From Takakia lepidozioides (lineage: Eukaryota > Streptophyta > Takakiopsida > Takakiales > Takakiaceae): a stretch of 60,000 bases of DNA. Location: contig CM060731.1 of the NCBI GenBank assembly GCA_030704615.1, positions 21,764,001 through 21,824,000 on the forward strand, given 5' to 3'. Below, in pieces: positions 55,401 to 60,000 of the stretch (within the stretch, counting starts at the first letter, position 1; each line of letters opens with the position of its first letter). A program made the translations under genes and the position numbers. Below the pieces are notes generated by a model. That model was given only the letters and a program-made list of their open reading frames with translations, was not told the origin of the DNA and ran no database searches.

Positions 55401-57799
55401 TTAGAAAATTCGATTTAAAAAAAAAATTAGAACAGGGGACAGAGTTTATTAAAAAATACTGAGGAAAAACTAACCTCAGGAAACAACCCTGGAGGATGAA
55501 AAAGGTGACACTGCCCCTGACCAAAAACTAAGGGGCTGCAGGAAGCTATGGATGAATAGGTTCCTTAGCAGCAGAGAAAAGTCTACTGAGGAGAATCGAT
55601 TCTACGTATGGAGGATTCATAGGAGAGATGGGCTTTTGATTTGCCCTTCCTTGTGGTTCGTTTGTGTTGCCGGATTCCTCCTGCTCCAGAGATTGTTGAG
55701 CACTAGTTGAGCTGCCAACATGCCGGGAGGCTGCCGTGCCAAACAATCCATGATTCGGAGGTTCTTGTGCAGATGTAGTGGCCTTTTCCCGGGAGTTATA
55801 CCGAATTCATACCATACTATTGTTAATTTGTTTCTTTTAAATAAACCAAGGCGGTGTCCCCTTTCTCAGCCTCGATGGCCTGTCATGTGAGGACACTTGT
55901 AACTTCCATGGTTTCTGTGGAGGTTTGTGCCTCATGGAAAAACATCAAGTTGAAAAATCCACCATGGATTCTTGTTTAATATGCCAATTCTAACTGTCAA
56001 TTCTACCAGATTTTGTGAGTAGATAGATGTAGTAGGTACCTAAATGTTGGTATGGTTCATTTCTATGGATGAATTTTCACTGGCAAATATAGAGCCCTCA
56101 TCCATGAGACTAGGTCCTATTTTGGGGGTGGCCCACCAAAACGACTCTGGAAGCTTATGGGTTTTATAAGTCCAACAAGTAGGTTCTTCTTGCAATTAGA
56201 GGGTCACATTTCATAGAAATATCCGACAATGTGTGTGGGTCATACCCATTCTGTCCTTATTCATGAACGAAAAATATATGAAGTGGGTAGAACTTATGTG
56301 TAGCTCCCTCTCTGTTCCGAGCCTATCTCATTTCTCAGAATTATGAAACAATACTAATGGACCCTTGTAGAGGAGTATGTTTGGTTCAAACGTTCAAACT
56401 TCAAACTTATATTTCAATGCAATAGTATCATGTTTAGTCTCAAATCAAACTTCGAAAGAAAGAAAAACTCAAACTATCTTGCCTTTCAGTCTAGTGACAG
56501 AGTTGTAGATGATCTATACACAAATGTCAAATTAAGTTGTCTATCAAGTTTACGGAATACTCAAGTGAGGAGTGAAGGACATGAAGTTGTAAAGAGTTGA
56601 GGGTTTTCTACTTGTTTACTCAACTTGTAGTTGATTTTTTGAGAGTATTAACAATGGAAAAAACATTATCAAATCAAATAATGGTTCGTACGTTTATACT
56701 TTATACATCAGAATATTTATATTATATTGGAATATAGTTTTCCATACGTACATAAAGAGAGTGAGAAAACTAGGGTAAGAGCCACTTCACCTTATGTGTC
56801 AAAACCAAGTAAAGAACACTAAGAAATTGTCATTGTTATTATTTACTAATTTACGTGGTTAGTTCATAACTCTGAGAACTCAGATCATAAATCTAAAGAG
56901 ATAAGCAAGCAGGCTGGCTATTTATTAGCTGTAGCATTAAAAGCAATGTGTGACTAGATTTATTTTTATCGAGCGGGCAGCCTATCTGGGAACTTATCTG
57001 ACCAAAGTTTCATATAGCCTCGTGTGGGCCCAGGCAGGAGAATATTATCCAAAGGAAGACGATCCGTCTTCTACACGTGCATGCGGGGCCATGACGCTTT
57101 CTAACCGTTCACACCCTCAAGATGGACGGCTCACAAGAGTTTTACAATCCCTACCATCCTACAGTGTAGATCTCTTTCTTTTTCTCTACACACAAAGTTT
57201 TTTCTCTCAAAAAGTAAATACATAAATATTTGCATAGTTCATTGTCACTCATTAAGGGTGGGTATCTGAAATGAATGGAGAAGTTGTAAAATTCGTGGAA
57301 CCGCATATTGGATTCCTTTAGTGCGGCATGAAGCAATTCGATGTGTTTTGAAAAATCCAAGGCAGGGCACAGCGCCGACAGCGGAAATGAATAGAGAGAC
57401 GATCCCGGCCTGCGTAGTTATGGACTCCCCCTCCTCTTGGACGCTATCTATCTAGTCCGTAGCATCCGACTACCGTTGGTGAGCATGGATGTTGGTGAGC
57501 ATTGGTGAGGTACAATATTCCATTGTCCAGTCTCAATATGCGCATTCGGTGAGGGGCCCAACTGTTTATTTATTCGTCCCTCATCCAATGGCTGTGTTCC
57601 TTGCCTTATGGCATCAATGGGGTTTAATTTTTTCCCTTTTAATAAACTAAATTGCCAACGCCTTTGGAAAAAATATAAAAGTTATTTATAATAGAAAACT
57701 GTATTTTCAGATTAACGAAGAAGAAGTCCCCTAAAAAATAACCAAGAGCGGGCAGGAAAGAAACTTGTGGATCTGCCCGCACTGGCATGGCAAAGGTTC
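52471..57799. other. long intergenic region, no gene recognised
   Basis: About 5.3 kb with only short frames. At 53000-53110 a GAACC(T/A)CTGGTTC motif recurs in both orientations. A GC-rich patch lies at 54740-54920. 55280-55450 is AT-rich. A minus-strand frame at 55546-55746 (FGTAASRHVGSSTSAQQSLE) after a possible splice acceptor may be an exon scrap. Part of the 3' end may be promoter of the carrier gene. Confidence 0.45.
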
Positions 57800-59047
57800 T
57801 GTAGCACGCCACTCTCGCACGCAGTGTGTTGGCCGCCCTTCCCTCCTCGGCTCGCCTTCCAGTGCATGTAATCTGCTGCATCTCTTTTGTTGCTCGTCTG
57901 TCCCTCATCTTTCAATTGGCTTTCTGTGTCTTGTTCAGGCAGAGGTCGCCGTTTGTGATCCTTCATTGTTTGTTTGTTGGAGACCTTTGGTCTTCAAGGC
58001 GGGCAGCTTTGTATCCTATCGCAGGAACTTTGCGCATATTTTAGCTCTCCATTTCACTCTGCAGGGGAGTGGGAGACGAGCCGTGGAGGGTAGGGAAGGG
58101 GTTGGAAAGGCCAAAGCACTGTAATTTCTCCATTTTTTTCGCAGTCGTTTGACTGGCAGTTCTATAGCGAGAGGGAGTGTTTTCTGACCTGCAAAGACTG
58201 TCTTCGACAGTCTTGCCCGGCGATTTCGTTAGACTTCGACATTTGACGGTTAGGTGTTTGCTCGCTGGCGAGGAGAAGACCGTGACCGTAGCCTGAGGTG
58301 GGAGGTGAGGAAGATAAGGGAGTGAGAGACAGGAGCAGGTACCGTCGGACAGATCAAGGAAAGTTTGAAGTGGAGACGATGACGCCGGATACTGGCTTAT
58401 CGTGACCTCTACATCTGATTTTTGGAGCTTCTACGGTAGCTCTACCTTTCCTGGAATTTCGGAAGCTGCAGGCTGTGTTCTGGATATGCAATCGAGCCAT
58501 TCGGAGGGGAGGTTGTCTTTTTTATTTTTTTTCCCCCCCTTTTGAGGGACGAACACAATTTGTCTCCGCATTTTGAATGAAGTCTTGAGATGGACATACT
58601 ACTCTGAGTCTGAAAGCTGGGACTAGGCCATTTGGGGAAAAATCCTTGCCAACGGAACCATCGTTTGTCTCGGTATTGCAATTTTCAAGCCAGGGGCTTG
58701 AGCGACGCGTTGCTGGGTTGATGAAGCAGGGGCTTTGAAGTGTACTTTTATTAGGACATTGGGAGGATTCACCTGTATAATTGCAGGTTCCCAAGATATC
58801 TGATGAATCATTTCTGGTCCATTCGAGGGATGTATGCCTACAGAGGACATCATCGGCACTGAATTCATGTTTTGTTTGTAACCCTGCTCTCCTCTCAGTA
58901 CATCTGTCTGCGCAGGCTCAAATAGTGAGCATATTGTTCAACGATTGTATCCAAATTGTAAAGACTACAAGCTGTCGCACAGGGCGCAGTCGCCTTCGCA
59001 GATTTGTATTCAATCTTTTCCAATTTCTCCTGCTGCCTTCGACCTCG
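57800..59047 (+). promoter_or_regulatory. promoter and 5' leader region of the carrier gene
   Basis: Contains GC-richer sequence and T/C tracts upstream of the start codon. A possible 5' intron acceptor (TAATTGCAG|GTTCCC) lies at about 58785. The extent of transcription is inferred only from position. Confidence 0.35.
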
Positions 59048-59906
59048 ATGGTTTCAGAGACGGATGTGTCGGCCAAGTTGAAGAAGTATGCGGAGCAGAA
59101 GCCCTCAGATTCGGAGTTAGTGGGACAGAGAAACACAGCGTATTGCCAGACATCTCCTTTGTATGTTGATGGGAAGGATTCCGGTGGAGGCACTCTTGTG
59201 TCGCTGGCTGAAGAGGCTAAGTTGGCCACCAAGGATGTGAAAGCTCCTAGCAGTGCTATCCTCAGCATCTGCAAGTCTCTCATTGCCGGTGGTGTGGCAG
59301 GCGGAGTGTAAGTTCCTACTTGTTCCTCCATTACCCTACCACATTATCTGAATACATACAGTGAAAGTGAGTGCAGAGTAAGAAGCTAGGGGCTAAAAGC
59401 AAAGTCTACGAAATAGATGTTTATGCAGGCGATCTCTCCCCCCTTCTTCCATTGATTGATCCATCTAGCTCTGGGAGTTCTTCCTTTTGTTCAGCCTATT
59501 CTTTTCTTTATCCTCCTATCTTTCTTTCGAAAAGAAAAATCTCTCTTGAACTAAGAGGAATTTTGATGGGATATGTTGCTGTGTGGAATCTAGTCTCTCA
59601 CAATACTGGTTTTGTGTCCTCAGTTGGCTTGGCCGATGAATAGATTATGTGCCCCTATCAATTATCATCAATAGACTCTTCTAGCTGGTATGATATGAAT
59701 AGCACATCTTGTCACCCTGTCTGTTGCTGGAAGCCCTTGTACTTCAATAGTTGCCTAGACTGTAAATACCAAAGGCACATCCATGCATGCGTAGAAAGTT
59801 CATTATTTGGTTGAATGCTGCACCTTGTTGACTGTTTAGTTTATCTGTAATTCTCAGATCACGGTCTGCTGTTGCCCCCTTGGAGCGTCTAAAAATCCTG
59901 CTGCAG
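59048..59906 (+). CDS. ADNT1-like mitochondrial adenylate carrier, first two exons
   Basis: Start ATG 59048 (MVSETDVSAKLKKYAEQ). Exon 1 ends at 59307 in GGA GT|GTAAGT; exon 2 is 59858-59906 (after TTCTCAG), ending CTGCAG|GTGCGG, and the joint keeps the frame. The encoded text SICKSLIAGGVAGGV then SRSAVAPLERLKILLQ gives the start of the first mitochondrial carrier repeat: the first membrane helix, then the PX[D/E]XX[R/K] signature as PLERLK. An N-terminal extension of about 75 residues and the APSSAILSICKSL lead match plant ADNT1-type carriers, which exchange AMP/ADP/ATP across the inner mitochondrial membrane. The rest lies beyond the window. ADNT1 fits better than the Ca-dependent ATP-Mg/Pi carriers, as no EF-hands are seen. 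Confidence 0.8.
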
Positions 59907-60000
59907 GTGCGGTCACTTTTTGAACCTTGGATTCAGGGAGAAGCAAAGAGTTGTAGGTTTTACTATTGCCTCTTGGTTTGAGACATGGTCCACGTTGCAT
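59907..60000 (+). other. intron of the carrier gene
   Basis: Begins GTGCGGTC; no acceptor is reached before the window ends. Confidence 0.6.

Overview
This is nuclear DNA of a land plant, most likely a seedless one (fern, lycophyte or bryophyte grade). The evidence is split genes with GT-AG introns, an intron-containing plant-type elongator tRNA-Met, PLS-type PPR sequences ending in a DYW-like deaminase domain, plant PIF/Harbinger, MULE and Ty3/gypsy transposons, and a plant-type mitochondrial adenylate carrier. The species assignment is inference. Only about a quarter of the window looks like host genes; the rest is mobile or repetitive DNA.

Layout. 0.6-2.0 kb: remnant of a PIF/Harbinger transposon with its Myb/trihelix-like accessory gene. 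2.3-2.8 kb: palindromic minisatellite. 2.8-3.1 kb: PPR fragment. 5.6-6.3 kb: unrecognised ORF. 7.1-11.2 kb: truncated, minus-strand copy of a Ty3/gypsy element. 11.3-11.7 kb: tandem repeat. 12.9-16.1 kb: spliced, frameshifted MULE/SWIM-type transposase. 18.6-32.2 kb: a second Harbinger element, split by a near-complete and young Ty3/gypsy element (18649-29708). 34.2 kb: tRNA-Met. 34.8-38.4 kb: spliced minus-strand gene of unknown function. 39.7-46.9 kb: two convergent PPR pseudogenes with an inverted duplication at their outer ends, the left one interrupted by an array of poly(A)/poly(T)-flanked hairpins. 47.1-52.3 kb: spliced GT-C (ArnT/PMT-like) glycosyltransferase gene. 59.0 kb to the end: first exons of an ADNT1-like mitochondrial carrier gene.

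The most interesting object is the Ty3/gypsy element at 18649-29708. Its coding order is Gag with two zinc knuckles, aspartic protease, a complete DNMT3/DRM-like cytosine-C5 methyltransferase, then an in-frame UAG followed by CAACCA (a match to the CARYYA readthrough context), reverse transcriptase, RNase H, DDE integrase and a C-terminal C4HC3 PHD finger. Its terminal repeats are not ordinary LTRs: the order is A1-internal-B1-A2-B2 (split direct repeats). The ends are bounded by an AGCA target duplication, and the interrupted Harbinger sequence resumes on both sides. The leader carries a perfect 10-bp hairpin just after A1 where a primer-binding site would be expected, and then a roughly 51-bp minisatellite. 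The two copies of each terminal repeat differ by only about one substitution each, so the insertion is recent, although this copy carries two single-base frameshifts in RT/IN. A methyltransferase together with a histone-reading PHD finger suggests an element that marks and reads chromatin; that role is inference.
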